Positions 53,816 to 62,322 of a DNA stretch of 64,000 bases are shown in pieces; within the stretch, counting starts at the first letter, position 1, and each line of letters begins with the position of its first letter. The notes below the pieces were generated by a model, which ran no database searches, was not told the origin of the DNA, and saw nothing but the letters and a program-made list of their open reading frames with translations. Made by a program: the position numbers and the translations under genes. Source of the DNA: Neptunomonas phycophila (GTDB lineage Bacteria > Pseudomonadota > Gammaproteobacteria > Pseudomonadales > Balneatricaceae); the NCBI RefSeq assembly GCF_001922575.1, contig NZ_MRCI01000001.1:1798001-1862000 (forward strand). The letters are read 5' to 3'.

Positions 53816-53830
53816 TGTACTTCCTGTACA
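53816..53830. repeat. short inverted repeat TGTAC-N5-GTACA
   Basis: Perfect 5-bp arms TGTAC (53816-53820) and GTACA (53826-53830), 67 bases before the following small gene. It may be an operator or simply chance; too short to be a terminator. Confidence 0.3.
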
Positions 53831-53896
53831 GCAATCACGTATTCGTTTTACCAAAACACAGCAAGCACTTTATAAAACACAGGCTATTTTCAGCTA

Positions 53897-54121
53897 ATGA
53901 CAGAAGAAGATTATCTAACGCGGCTACGCGAGCTTTCTTTAGAGCAGCTTTCGGACCTTCTTGTAAAGGTTGAGGCGAAGGCAGCTGCTAAAAAAGAAGA
54001 AAAAGAACGTCGCGCTCATGCAATCAAAGTACCACCCAGAACAAGTAATGATATAAAGAAAATGGCAGAGGAAATGGGGCTAGATCTTTCTGGCTTAATG
54101 CGCGAAATCTCTCGTCGCTAA
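53897..54121 (+). CDS. small coiled-coil protein of unknown function
   Basis: A 74-residue highly charged protein: a predicted helix with heptad-like leucines (YLTRLRELSLEQLSDLLVKV), a Lys/Glu/Ala linker (AKAAAKKEEKERRA) and a basic-acidic C-terminal segment TSNDIKKMAEEMGLDLSGLM. The layout vaguely recalls the oligomerisation half of H-NS-like proteins, but I do not recognise a family. No clear ribosome site. It stands alone between the RutR-like gene and convergent DUF1653. Confidence 0.6.
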   Translation: MTEEDYLTRLRELSLEQLSDLLVKVEAKAAAKKEEKERRAHAIKVPPRTSNDIKKMAEEMGLDLSGLMREISRR

Positions 54122-54192
54122 GCAACCATCCAACACCACCGCAGGACGCGCAGACGCTTCAGTTAAGGACTTATCATACCGCTTTTCCGGCT

Positions 54193-54450
54193 TTACTCTG
54201 GCTCAACCAGTGTGAATCTTGATTGCGTAGTGCCGTCTGATAGCTCTACCGACTCAGTAAACATATCGTAAGGTCGGACCCATAACTGACGATTACCATA
54301 CAAGGGGTAGTACAAAACTAACCACTCTTGAGTTTCGGAGTGACAAACAACATCGACTACTTGATATTCAGCACCTTTATAATGCTGATACCTTCCTACA
54401 GCAAGAATAGGCTTAATTAAATCTGATGGTTTATCTGCTTGCGTATTCAT
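54193..54450 (-). CDS. DUF1653 family protein
   Basis: An 85-residue protein with the DUF1653 core VGRYQHYKGAEYQVVDVVCH, LVLYYPLYGNRQLWVRPYDM and FTESVEL. A small beta-barrel of unknown role common in proteobacteria. It overlaps the upstream membrane-anchored gene by four bases, suggesting co-translation. Confidence 0.9.
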   Translation of the reverse strand: MNTQADKPSDLIKPILAVGRYQHYKGAEYQVVDVVCHSETQEWLVLYYPLYGNRQLWVRPYDMFTESVELSDGTTQSRFTLVEPE

Positions 54451-54953
54451 AAATTTGCCTTCTTTAGCTTCTCTAGCTCGTTTTTAATGACTTCCATTGA
54501 CTCAATACCCGATAACTCTTTCCAATAGGCGGATACGTGTATAGGAGTAGATTCCAGACCAACCACATCATCGGGTAGGGCTTTAATAACCTCGTTAAGC
54601 ACAGCTAGATGAGAAGAAGACAGCATCCGCTCACCTATTTTCCAACTCCAGCCTTCAGTCAAACCATCACAACTTATTGCTTTTACACGGAACACTTGCC
54701 ATGGCACTGTTTCGGGCTGTTTCTTATGAGAGTTATTGCGGCTCATTCGATACGCCGCGACATTAATAGTGTCACTTTCATATTCGCCTTCGGCTCGGGG
54801 TGGCTCAACATGCACTAATTGCACCGTAAAGCCCGCCTTACGAGCGTCTAGTCGCAATGTGGCTAACAACTTTTCACGCTTAGAAGGCATCATCCACATG
54901 AGGGAGCCTAAAAGCGACATGACCACAAACACTATGATTGTTACTTCCATCAA
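54447..54953 (-). CDS. membrane-anchored protein of unknown function
   Basis: A 168-residue protein with one N-terminal hydrophobic helix (VTIIVFVVMSLLGSLMWMM) and a soluble remainder starting PSKREKLLATLRLDARKAGF. The rest has LVHVEPPRAEGEYES, QVFRVKAISCDGLTEGWSW and a charged C-terminal helix. I do not recognise it. It is coupled to DUF1653 by an ATGA overlap. Pairing with DUF1653 may be functional. Confidence 0.75.
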   Translation of the reverse strand: MMEVTIIVFVVMSLLGSLMWMMPSKREKLLATLRLDARKAGFTVQLVHVEPPRAEGEYESDTINVAAYRMSRNNSHKKQPETVPWQVFRVKAISCDGLTEGWSWKIGERMLSSSHLAVLNEVIKALPDDVVGLESTPIHVSAYWKELSGIESMEVIKNELEKLKKANL

Positions 54954-55081
54954 TCAACCTCTGCCAAGAACCGTATAGGCCCTGCTGTTAAAATAGATAT
55001 ATGACCTTTGATAAGCATCATGCAAATTTAAAATAGCCTGTGGTAAGCTCAAGTCACGTCATACGAATAAGGAACCAGATC

Positions 55082-55522
55082 ATGGGCGTTTATTCCAACA
55101 TACTACTTGCTGTTGACCTATCCGATGAATCGGATCAACTCATCGAAAAAACACGTGCTATAGCTCGTAACAACGACGCTACGGTGACGGTTTTACATGT
55201 TATAGAACCTCTGAGTTTTGCATATGGCGGCGATGTCCCTATGGACCTAACCACCGTTCAAGATCAGCTCAATGAACACGCTCGAACTAACCTAGCCGCT
55301 TTTACTAAAAAGCTTGATTTTCCCGTAGCGGATCAAATGGTTTTGGTAGGCCATACCGAAACAGAGATCCATCGTATAGCCGAAGCTAAAAACTGCGATT
55401 TAATTGTTGTAGGTAGCCACGGGCGTCATGGCCTTGCCCTACTACTGGGTTCAACGGCCAACAGCGTTTTACATGGAGCACCTTGTGATGTACTTGCTAT
55501 TCGCATCGAAGTAACCGACTAA
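55082..55522 (+). CDS. universal stress protein, UspA type
   Basis: A 146-residue UspA-fold protein: MGVYSNILLAVDLSDESDQL, VTVLHVIEPLSFAYGGDVPM, and the C-terminal IVVGSHGRHGLALLLGSTAN then SVLHGAPCDVLAIR. The short GxHG-x8-G[ST] loop resembles the non-ATP-binding UspA group, but this is uncertain. The ATG at 55082 has AGGA upstream; the frame is open to 55040. Confidence 0.92.
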   Translation: MGVYSNILLAVDLSDESDQLIEKTRAIARNNDATVTVLHVIEPLSFAYGGDVPMDLTTVQDQLNEHARTNLAAFTKKLDFPVADQMVLVGHTETEIHRIAEAKNCDLIVVGSHGRHGLALLLGSTANSVLHGAPCDVLAIRIEVTD

Positions 55523-55527
55523 ACATC

Positions 55528-55546
55528 GAGGGCTTTTTTAGCCCTC
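55528..55546. terminator. small hairpin between uspA and uup
   Basis: Stem GAGGGC / GCCCTC with loop TTTTTTA, overlapping the uup stop codon region; convergent genes. Confidence 0.45.
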
Positions 55547-57451
55547 TTGCATTGCCTCTAACTCAACCCAGCGCTCCATCAAGCGCTCTAGTGTCGCTTC
55601 TTGCTCAGATAGCTGAGCCACTTTTTCTGCAACTTTGGCGTGATCTTGCTCGTAAAAAGCTGGATCAGCCATTTCAGATTGCAAAGCTTCCAATGAGTTT
55701 TCGGCCGCTTCTATTTCAGCTGGCAAACTTTCCAGCTCGCGCTGCAGTTTGTAGCTCAGTTTCACAGATGCTTTTTTGGGTGCAGGAGCGGCTTTGACTG
55801 GCTCTACTTTTGCAGCTTCTTTTGCAGGCTTTGGCGCATTTTTACCCGCTTCTTTACCCACAGCAGTTGGTTCAGGGCGTTGGCGCAACCAATCTTTATA
55901 CCCGCCTACATAAGCTTTAAGGCGACCATTACCTTCAAAAGCCACCGTACTCGTAACCACGTTATCAAGAAAGGCCCGATCATGACTTACCAGCAATACC
56001 GTGCCTTTATACTCCATCAGAATCTCTTCCAGTAGCTCAAGAGTTTCTACATCAAGGTCGTTGGTTGGCTCATCGAGCACCAGTAAATTAGCAGGTTGGC
56101 TAAACAATTTAGCCAGTAAAACGCGATTACACTCACCACCCGAAAGTGCTCTTACTGGTGTGCGGGCACGCTCAGGCGAAAATAAAAAGTCATTTAGATA
56201 CCCAATAATATGACGAGTATTCCCGTTGATCTCGATCGACTCACGGCCTTCAGAAATATTGTCAATAACCGTCTTATCCATATCCAGCTGACCACGCAAC
56301 TGATCAAAATAGGCAACTTCTAATTTAGTGCCTCGTTTAATACTGCCCGAATCAGGCTCGATATCACCTAAAATTAATTTTAACAGCGTACTTTTACCAG
56401 CACCGTTCGGGCCTATTAATCCAACCCGGTCTCCCCGCTGCAGCGTCATAGAAAAATCACGAATAACCTGCTTACCCTCAAAAGCAACACTCACATGCTC
56501 TAGCTCGGCAGCTAATTTGCCGGACTTCTGAGCTTCTTCTAAATTAAAGCTCGCTTTGCCCTGCCGATTCATCCGCTCAGCACGTTCATTACGTAGCTTT
56601 TCCAGCGTGCGAACACGGCCCTCATTCCGGGTACGTCGTGCTTTGATACCCTGGCGTATCCATACTTCTTCTTGCGCTAATTTTTTATCAAACAATGCGT
56701 TTTGACGGGCTTCGTTCTCAAGCAATACTTGTTTTTGCTCTACATAACTCGTGTAGTTACCCTTGAAACTGGTTAACACACCTCGGTCTAATTCAATAAT
56801 ACGTGTAGCCAGGTGATCTACTAATGCTCGGTCATGTGATACAAATAATAAGCCGCCTCTAAACTCAATCAGTTGCTGCTCCATCCATTCAATGGTGCCA
56901 ATATCTAAATGGTTTGTTGGCTCATCCAATAACAACAAGTCAGGGTTCTGAACCAACGCTGCGCCCAATGCGGCACGACGACGCCAACCGCCAGACAATG
57001 ACGACATTAGCGCCTCGCCATCTAACGACAGTTGAGTCAGCACTCGCTCTACATTTTGTTCTAGCTGCCAGCCATCCAAGGCTTCAATCTTTTGCTGAAG
57101 TGACTCTAATTTAGACATTGAAATATCGTCTTGTGATGCCACTTCATCATACTCTCGACGTAAATTCACAATATCTTGTAAACCTTCTGCAACGACATCC
57201 CAAACACGACGTTCGTCGGCTGCAGGTAAAGCTTGAGGCAACTGCGCAATTCGGCAGGCAGGATCGATCCAAAGGTCGCCACCATCTAGTGCTACTTCTT
57301 TGTTGATCACTTTCATCAACGTGGATTTACCCGCTCCATTTAAACCCACCAAGCCAATTCGTTCGCCAGGTTCAATGTTAAGCTCAACTTCTGTTAATAG
57401 TGGGCGTGTACCAAAAGCAAGCGAGGCTTTGTCAATTCGAATTAGCGGCAT
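55538..57451 (-). CDS. uup: ABC-F family ATPase Uup
   Basis: A 637-residue soluble protein with two ABC domains. The first has VGLNGAGKSTLMKVIN, LSGGWRRRAALGAALV and LLLDEPTNHLDI; the second has IGPNGAGKSTLLKL, LSGGECNRVLLAKLF and LVLDEPTNDLDVETL. The ABC-F linker lies between them. A C-terminal Lys/Ala/Pro-rich linker and coiled coil (LSYKLQRELESLPAEIEAAE) typical of Uup bind branched DNA. Uup affects transposon excision and ribosome-associated functions. Confidence 0.95.
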   Translation of the reverse strand: MPLIRIDKASLAFGTRPLLTEVELNIEPGERIGLVGLNGAGKSTLMKVINKEVALDGGDLWIDPACRIAQLPQALPAADERRVWDVVAEGLQDIVNLRREYDEVASQDDISMSKLESLQQKIEALDGWQLEQNVERVLTQLSLDGEALMSSLSGGWRRRAALGAALVQNPDLLLLDEPTNHLDIGTIEWMEQQLIEFRGGLLFVSHDRALVDHLATRIIELDRGVLTSFKGNYTSYVEQKQVLLENEARQNALFDKKLAQEEVWIRQGIKARRTRNEGRVRTLEKLRNERAERMNRQGKASFNLEEAQKSGKLAAELEHVSVAFEGKQVIRDFSMTLQRGDRVGLIGPNGAGKSTLLKLILGDIEPDSGSIKRGTKLEVAYFDQLRGQLDMDKTVIDNISEGRESIEINGNTRHIIGYLNDFLFSPERARTPVRALSGGECNRVLLAKLFSQPANLLVLDEPTNDLDVETLELLEEILMEYKGTVLLVSHDRAFLDNVVTSTVAFEGNGRLKAYVGGYKDWLRQRPEPTAVGKEAGKNAPKPAKEAAKVEPVKAAPAPKKASVKLSYKLQRELESLPAEIEAAENSLEALQSEMADPAFYEQDHAKVAEKVAQLSEQEATLERLMERWVELEAMQEG

Positions 57452-57561
57452 AATGAACTCAATGAAAGTTGGTGTAAAAACAGCTGGGCATTTTAACGGA
57501 AAGCGCCTCGCTATGCAGTGCTAATACCATCTCTGTCCTGAATTACCGCAAATTAAATGGA

Positions 57562-58359
57562 TTAAATCGTATCCTGTAGCTTATCCATCGATAATTGGTC
57601 GCTATCTTTACCTTCCTTCCAATACGCCGAAGCAAAAAGCTGCTCATTCGGCAAACCTACATTATCGCGAACGAAACGGCGTAACTCACGAAACACACTC
57701 GCTTCTGATGCAATAAAAACATGAGTATCTACTGGTAAGCTCTCCATTTGTTTTACAGCCTCAACTATGCTGTCATGCTTTCCTTTTTCAGCTAAGTGCC
57801 AGCTCACTTGAACATTCTTTGGCCAGTCAATCGCTAAAAAATCTTCTGAACTAGGCGCTTCTAAAAACGCATGAACCGTGGCACTAGAATCAATGAGGTT
57901 TGCGTAGGCAATTACGGCATTAATGGATGTTAAATCCCCCACCAGCAAGTAAGTAGATGCATCAAAGTAGTGCATTTTACGAGGCCCAGGACCGCCAATA
58001 GATACTTTTTGACCCACCGATACCGTATCAGCCCAATCGGTCGCTGGCCCAACATGCTGACCAACCACAAAATCAAGTGCCAACTCTCGTGTAGAGGGAT
58101 CAAACGCTTGTATAGTGTAAGAGCGCATAATCAACTTTTCAGAGCCTTGGTCGATTCGCAACTTAACATAAGCACCTTCCTGATCTTCTGGGAAATCACT
58201 CAACGAATCGCCCGTTAGAACAACCCGCTTCAAGTGAGGAGACAGTTGCTGCGTTCTTGACACCACCACTTCGCGCACCACACCTCTTCCACCACGACGA
58301 CCATTACCACGTTGCTCAGGGGCACTCTGTTTAGCTGTCTGTATTTCTTTATTTACCAT
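57562..58359 (-). CDS. siderophore-interacting flavoprotein (ferric reductase, SIP family)
   Basis: A 265-residue protein. The FAD-binding region includes HLKRVVLTGDSLSDF, KLIMRSYTIQAFDP (RxYT motif) and ISIGGPGPRK-like VSIGGPGPRKM. The C-terminal NAD(P)H-like region has YLLVGDLTSINAVIAYANL and FIASEASVFRELRRFV. It reduces ferric siderophores in the cytoplasm. An RG-rich N-terminal extension (QRGNGRRGGRGVV) is unusual. The ATG at 58359 has AAGGA upstream; a start at 58392 is open. It is divergent from a MarR regulator. Confidence 0.9.
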   Translation of the reverse strand: MVNKEIQTAKQSAPEQRGNGRRGGRGVVREVVVSRTQQLSPHLKRVVLTGDSLSDFPEDQEGAYVKLRIDQGSEKLIMRSYTIQAFDPSTRELALDFVVGQHVGPATDWADTVSVGQKVSIGGPGPRKMHYFDASTYLLVGDLTSINAVIAYANLIDSSATVHAFLEAPSSEDFLAIDWPKNVQVSWHLAEKGKHDSIVEAVKQMESLPVDTHVFIASEASVFRELRRFVRDNVGLPNEQLFASAYWKEGKDSDQLSMDKLQDTI

Positions 58360-58480
58360 GCTTTTTCCTTCACCATGACAGAGGCACAACAATAATTATT
58401 AGAGAGCCTTAAGCCTCTACCCCATCACGTTTGTTAGATTAATAAGAAGTGCTAAGTCATAACCACACCTCAACACTTAG

Positions 58481-58520
58481 TTGACATTATCAATCATATT
58501 ATTTTAATTGATAAAGTCAA
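58481..58520. promoter_or_regulatory. 14-bp inverted repeat, candidate MarR or Fur operator
   Basis: TTGACATTATCAAT (58481-58494) and ATTGATAAAGTCAA (58507-58520) are inverted copies with one mismatch and a 12-base spacer, in the 220 bases between the divergent SIP and MarR genes. AT-rich with GATAA-type elements, so Fur binding is also possible. Confidence 0.65.
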
Positions 58521-58579
58521 CCATTTTCAGTATTCTTATTGACCAATAGCCCTTGATCTATCACACCCTAGGGAGCCAC

Positions 58580-59029
58580 ATGCAGGACTCAAACGACTTT
58601 AGCGAAACCATTTATTCCCTCATGTATGTATTCAAAGTACGTTTACGTCATGTCATTCGCGAACACACAAAAGATATAAATGGTATGCATGTGCGTACAC
58701 TGCGTCTAATCGAGCAACAGCAACCATGTACAGCCTTGGATGTTTCGGTCGGTTTAAATCGTGACAAAGGCCAAATTACCCGGTTAATCAAAGAGCTCAT
58801 TGCCAATGGGTGGATTATTAAAACACCTAACCCTCACGATAAACGAAGCCAGCTACTCGCATTGACGGACCAAGGTGAGTCGCTCATGACATTAATTGCT
58901 CAAGAAGAGAAGCTCATCATTAAAACGATGACAAACGGATTATCAGAAGACCAATTAAACACATTCAAACAAACTGCTAACCAATTGATAAACAACTTAA
59001 AACAACAAGACACATCTGATATCACTTAA
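58580..59029 (+). CDS. MarR-family transcriptional regulator
   Basis: A 149-residue winged-helix regulator: CTALDVSVGLNRDKGQITRL as the HTH, then KELIANGWIIKTPNPHDKRS and LLALTDQGESLM. The wing and DKRS motif are typical MarR. Probably regulates the divergent siderophore-interacting gene and itself. The ATG at 58580 has GGGAG five bases upstream. trmK follows 12 bases downstream. Confidence 0.92.
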   Translation: MQDSNDFSETIYSLMYVFKVRLRHVIREHTKDINGMHVRTLRLIEQQQPCTALDVSVGLNRDKGQITRLIKELIANGWIIKTPNPHDKRSQLLALTDQGESLMTLIAQEEKLIIKTMTNGLSEDQLNTFKQTANQLINNLKQQDTSDIT

Positions 59030-59041
59030 GAAGTTCCCCCC

Positions 59042-59737
59042 ATGAAACTCGGCAAACGTTTATCAGCAATAGAAAGCTTAGTCACTGATCAATACACCCA
59101 AATTTGGGATTGCTGCTGTGATCATGGATTGCTAGGGGCCTCTCTACTCGCCCGACAAGCTGCTCCGGTTGTGCATTTCGTAGATATATTGCCCGAGCTA
59201 ATGAATGAAGTGGAACGGAAGTTACAGCAATTCCACCCAAAGAAAATAAACACGGCAAGCACTTCGGTATGGGAGGTTCATTGCCAAGATGTAGCGACTC
59301 TCACTATTCCAAAACAGACCGGAAAACACCTAATTATTATTGCCGGTATTGGTGGTGATTTAATGGCTGACCTTATCGCTGCGATTAACCAAAAAAATTC
59401 GGATGTTGAAATAGATTACTTACTCTGCCCGGTTCATCATCAATTTACACTAAGAGAGACACTGATAGACTTAGACTTTGCCTTGATTGAGGAGCAGTTA
59501 GTCAAAGAGAACAAACGTTTTTATGAGCTACTTTTGGTTGCTAACAAGCCGCCCTTATCTAGCAACACAATAACGCCTGTTGGCGAACGTATCTGGACAA
59601 CAACCTCTCCTGAACAAAAACAAATTGCCGCCGAGTATCTAGCCAAAACCATCGGCCATTACCAACGCTCAATGCTCAACTCCTCGCAAGAAATCGAGCC
59701 AATTATTAACGCCTACCAAGCTATAACTATCCGATAA
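59042..59737 (+). CDS. TrmK-family tRNA (adenine-N1)-methyltransferase
   Basis: A 231-residue SAM methyltransferase: MKLGKRLSAIESLVTDQYTQ start, WDCCCDHGLLGASLLAR replacing the usual DxGSDHAYL SAM motif, VVHFVDILPELMNEV, IIAGIGGDLMADLI and LLCPVHHQFTLRETLIDL. In Gram-positives TrmK makes m1A22 in tRNA; the gammaproteobacterial homologues are less studied. The cysteine-rich motif I (CCCDHG) is a feature worth noting. It lies 12 bases after the MarR gene. Confidence 0.85.
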   Translation: MKLGKRLSAIESLVTDQYTQIWDCCCDHGLLGASLLARQAAPVVHFVDILPELMNEVERKLQQFHPKKINTASTSVWEVHCQDVATLTIPKQTGKHLIIIAGIGGDLMADLIAAINQKNSDVEIDYLLCPVHHQFTLRETLIDLDFALIEEQLVKENKRFYELLLVANKPPLSSNTITPVGERIWTTTSPEQKQIAAEYLAKTIGHYQRSMLNSSQEIEPIINAYQAITIR

Positions 59738-59903
59738 AGCTAAGCTTGCTTTTGAGTTAAACAAGCGTTTGACAAGCTATACATGAAAGCTCACGATTAC
59801 TAACTCAAGAATAGAGCTTGGCTTTTGGCCGACCATACGAAGAGTGCAGGACTAGCTCATATTATCTGTTCTATTCAAAACGCGCTTTTAAAAGGAGAAT
59901 TTT

Positions 59904-60809
59904 ATGCGCTTTTGTGCCATTACATTACGGTGTTTTATCACTCTGATAAGTACTTTATTAACTGTTAACAGCTTCGCAGGCCCCTCCCACTTAAAACAGC
60001 ACCAATTTAGCTTTCCTGAATTACCTTACACATCATACGTTAACTTCCCTTCAGCAACAGAAGCCAACCCTATTGAGATATCAGCTCAACTGCGTATCCC
60101 AAAAGGCTATGAAAGCCAAAAAATTCCTGCGGTCGTTATCATGCATGGCAGCGCCGGAGTAGACAGCCGCGGTTCACTTTATACGCAAGCTCTTAATGAA
60201 GCAGGCATAGCGACATTGGAGGTTGATCTTTGGGCTGCTCGTGGTTGGACAGGCAGCGTTAGCGGGCGACCGAGCGGCGTTCCCGAAACAGTCCCGGATG
60301 CCTTTGGCGCGCTAAAATTCCTATCCACGCAACCTGGAATTGATGCTAATAATATCGGCATATTAGGCTTTTCTTGGGGAGGCGTCATTACCATGCTAGC
60401 GGCAACTCAACCCTATGCAGACCAATTTGGGCAGAATCTTAGATTTGCTAGTCATATCGCTAATTATCCAGTTTGCTGGGCTTACAACACTGTCCCTGGT
60501 TATGAGTTCTACCACTTAACAGGTGCTCCAGTGCTAATCCAATCAGGTGAACTAGACACCTACGATCTACCAGATACATGTAGCAATCTGGTCAGCTCAT
60601 TACCAAACGATGCGCAAGGGGTATTGGCACACCGCCAATATCGCGGCGCAACTCATGCTTGGGACAGATTACAACCCGAGATGATCGTTACCGACCCCTA
60701 TGCATGTTTAGGGTCGGGCTGTGAAGTTACGTTTACTCCCAACTTACGACAGGCAATTAAATCTCAGCGCAAGGTTGTTCGTTTTTTTCGTCAAACGTTA
60801 AATAACTGA
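59904..60809 (+). CDS. secreted dienelactone hydrolase family protein
   Basis: A 301-residue alpha/beta hydrolase with a signal peptide (about residues 1-25, cleavage after SFA). Conserved DLH features: VVIMHGSAGVDSRGSLY, the nucleophile in ILGFSWGGVITMLA, the acidic residue in LIQSGELDTYDLPD and His in YRGATHAWDRL. It is probably periplasmic or secreted; substrate unknown. AAGGAG precedes the ATG. Confidence 0.88.
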   Translation: MRFCAITLRCFITLISTLLTVNSFAGPSHLKQHQFSFPELPYTSYVNFPSATEANPIEISAQLRIPKGYESQKIPAVVIMHGSAGVDSRGSLYTQALNEAGIATLEVDLWAARGWTGSVSGRPSGVPETVPDAFGALKFLSTQPGIDANNIGILGFSWGGVITMLAATQPYADQFGQNLRFASHIANYPVCWAYNTVPGYEFYHLTGAPVLIQSGELDTYDLPDTCSNLVSSLPNDAQGVLAHRQYRGATHAWDRLQPEMIVTDPYACLGSGCEVTFTPNLRQAIKSQRKVVRFFRQTLNN

Positions 60810-60911
60810 TTACAATATCGGTATTAAGCAGCGTAACAAACCTCAATACTTTGCTGGTTATGTGTTTACTCGTAAACTGGCAAAGTATTATTGAGTAGAA
60901 AGGCCCTTTTT

Positions 60912-61643
60912 TTGAAACAACGTATCTCTATTATTTTACTGTTCACCTGCTTAGCAGGGGCCTACTTCTTTTACGATCCTTATATTGCTAACTTTTACAA
61001 GCGCTATGAAACTGATCTCCCTTGGACACGATTAGATTTAAGTAAACCAATAGGTTTATCAACTCGCATGAAATTAGTTGCACTGAGGGATGACCTTAAC
61101 CAATGTGAAACGCTGCTCGAAGAAGCGGGGATTCATTATCAGCGCCTACCCTCACGCGGCGGTGCTGAATGCTTAGCAAACGACCTAATTAAAACACTGC
61201 CTTCTGAGCCCCTTGTATCCAAACTAACCCCACCTAATGTAGCCCCTGCTTGTTCAGTGGTGGCTGCTTATGTTGTTTGGGAGCAGCAAATTGTGCAAAC
61301 CGCTGCTTTAGAGTTTTTCCAACAGCCGGTTACTGGCATTGAGCATTATGGATCTTATAATTGCCGACGCATGTACGGGCAAGCTAGCGGTCGTTGGAGT
61401 CAACACGCAACAGGCAATGCTATTGATATTGCAGGATTTATTCTAAAAAACGGTGAGCGTATTAGTATTAAACGTGATTGGAAAAACGCGGGACAGAAAT
61501 CTAACTTTCTTAAGGCTATTCGCGATGGCGCTTGTGATGTCTATGCGACGGTATTATCTCCAGAATACAACGCCGCACATGCCGACCACTTCCACTTTGA
61601 CCAAGCTCAGCGTGGAAAAACAGGATGGGGAGTTTGCCGTTAA
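60912..61643 (+). CDS. extensin-like protein, putative peptidoglycan-acting metalloenzyme
   Basis: About 243 residues with an N-terminal membrane anchor (ISIILLFTCLAGAYFFY) and an Extensin-like_C domain. It has YNCRRMYGQASGRWSQHATG then NAIDIAGFIL, and HADHFHFDQAQRGKTG with the metal-binding His and Asp pattern of LAS-type D-Ala-D-Ala peptidases. Cysteines pair likely in the periplasm. Start is uncertain: the TTG at 60912 has AAAGG at the right distance; a TTG at 60891 is open but lacks a ribosome site. Confidence 0.85.
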   Translation: MKQRISIILLFTCLAGAYFFYDPYIANFYKRYETDLPWTRLDLSKPIGLSTRMKLVALRDDLNQCETLLEEAGIHYQRLPSRGGAECLANDLIKTLPSEPLVSKLTPPNVAPACSVVAAYVVWEQQIVQTAALEFFQQPVTGIEHYGSYNCRRMYGQASGRWSQHATGNAIDIAGFILKNGERISIKRDWKNAGQKSNFLKAIRDGACDVYATVLSPEYNAAHADHFHFDQAQRGKTGWGVCR

Positions 61644-61972
61644 CGGCCTAGATACTGATTAATCAGCTCAATTAATTGGGCATTTAAGCGTTCTTCTAAC
61701 TGATCCGTGTCATCATCAAAGAGCTGTAGATATTTAGTCGACTGTTCTCGACTCAACGTTCGCCCCATCACTTGATAATCCAGCTCGGGCAACATTTTAT
61801 CCATGCGCGGCAGAACCTTAATAGCAATATGCGCAGGCAATGTCCGCTCAAAGTTATCTAAAGCAAAACCACAAAACCGTGCTACGAGTTTATCTCCTTC
61901 AGGCCCCAAACATCCCGCCTCAACTCGACAAATCACCGTTAATTTTTTTTCTTCTGGTATTTCCACCGACAT
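61640..61972 (-). CDS. protein of unknown function
   Basis: A 110-residue acidic soluble protein, VICRVEAGCLGPEGDKLVAR, FCGFALDNFERTLPAHIAI, LPRMDKMLPELDYQVMGRTL and LFDDDTDQLEERLNAQLIEL. I do not recognise a family. Two cysteines (CRVEAGCLG) could bind metal. It converges on the extensin-like gene so closely that the two stop codons overlap in the sequence GTTAAC. Confidence 0.75.
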   Translation of the reverse strand: MSVEIPEEKKLTVICRVEAGCLGPEGDKLVARFCGFALDNFERTLPAHIAIKVLPRMDKMLPELDYQVMGRTLSREQSTKYLQLFDDDTDQLEERLNAQLIELINQYLGR

Positions 61973-62322
61973 TATTACCTACCCATTAACCAAAACATTG
62001 ATCCATTACTGATCTACCATTCAAACATTTGGTAGTACCAACCCCTCACAATACCTCATGCAAACTTAGAATTTTAAACAAACACGCCTTCAAAAATGCA
62101 GCCCAAAACATCCAAATCACATAAAAGATAGTACAAAATCAACAATTTACAAACATACAAACGTTTAATTTAATTATTGATCACTAACAATTCACAACCA
62201 TGTTAACCTGATCGAATGCTGGCTATTCTGGGCTTTCAATGGCAAAAATGACGCTAGCCTTTAACCAGTATAGTTAAGTATGAAGAGTTACTAGGTAAAA
62301 ACACGAACGTTTAGGGACACAG
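61973..62322. other. 350-base gene-free region before the GH114 gene
   Basis: AT-rich divergent intergenic space. A weak hairpin CTACCA / TTGGTAG is present near 62012-62033. Further down, a moderately GC-rich stretch at about 62212-62275 could fold, but I cannot assign it to a known riboswitch class. No small reading frame with a ribosome site is evident. Confidence 0.45.

Noticed and set aside
62212-62290. Possible c-di-GMP (GEMM) riboswitch before the GH114 gene, with GGCAAA and GACGC-AGCC elements
   Set aside because: The elements are too close together to hold the P2 hairpin and the tetraloop-receptor features are missing; covariance-model search would be needed to revive it.
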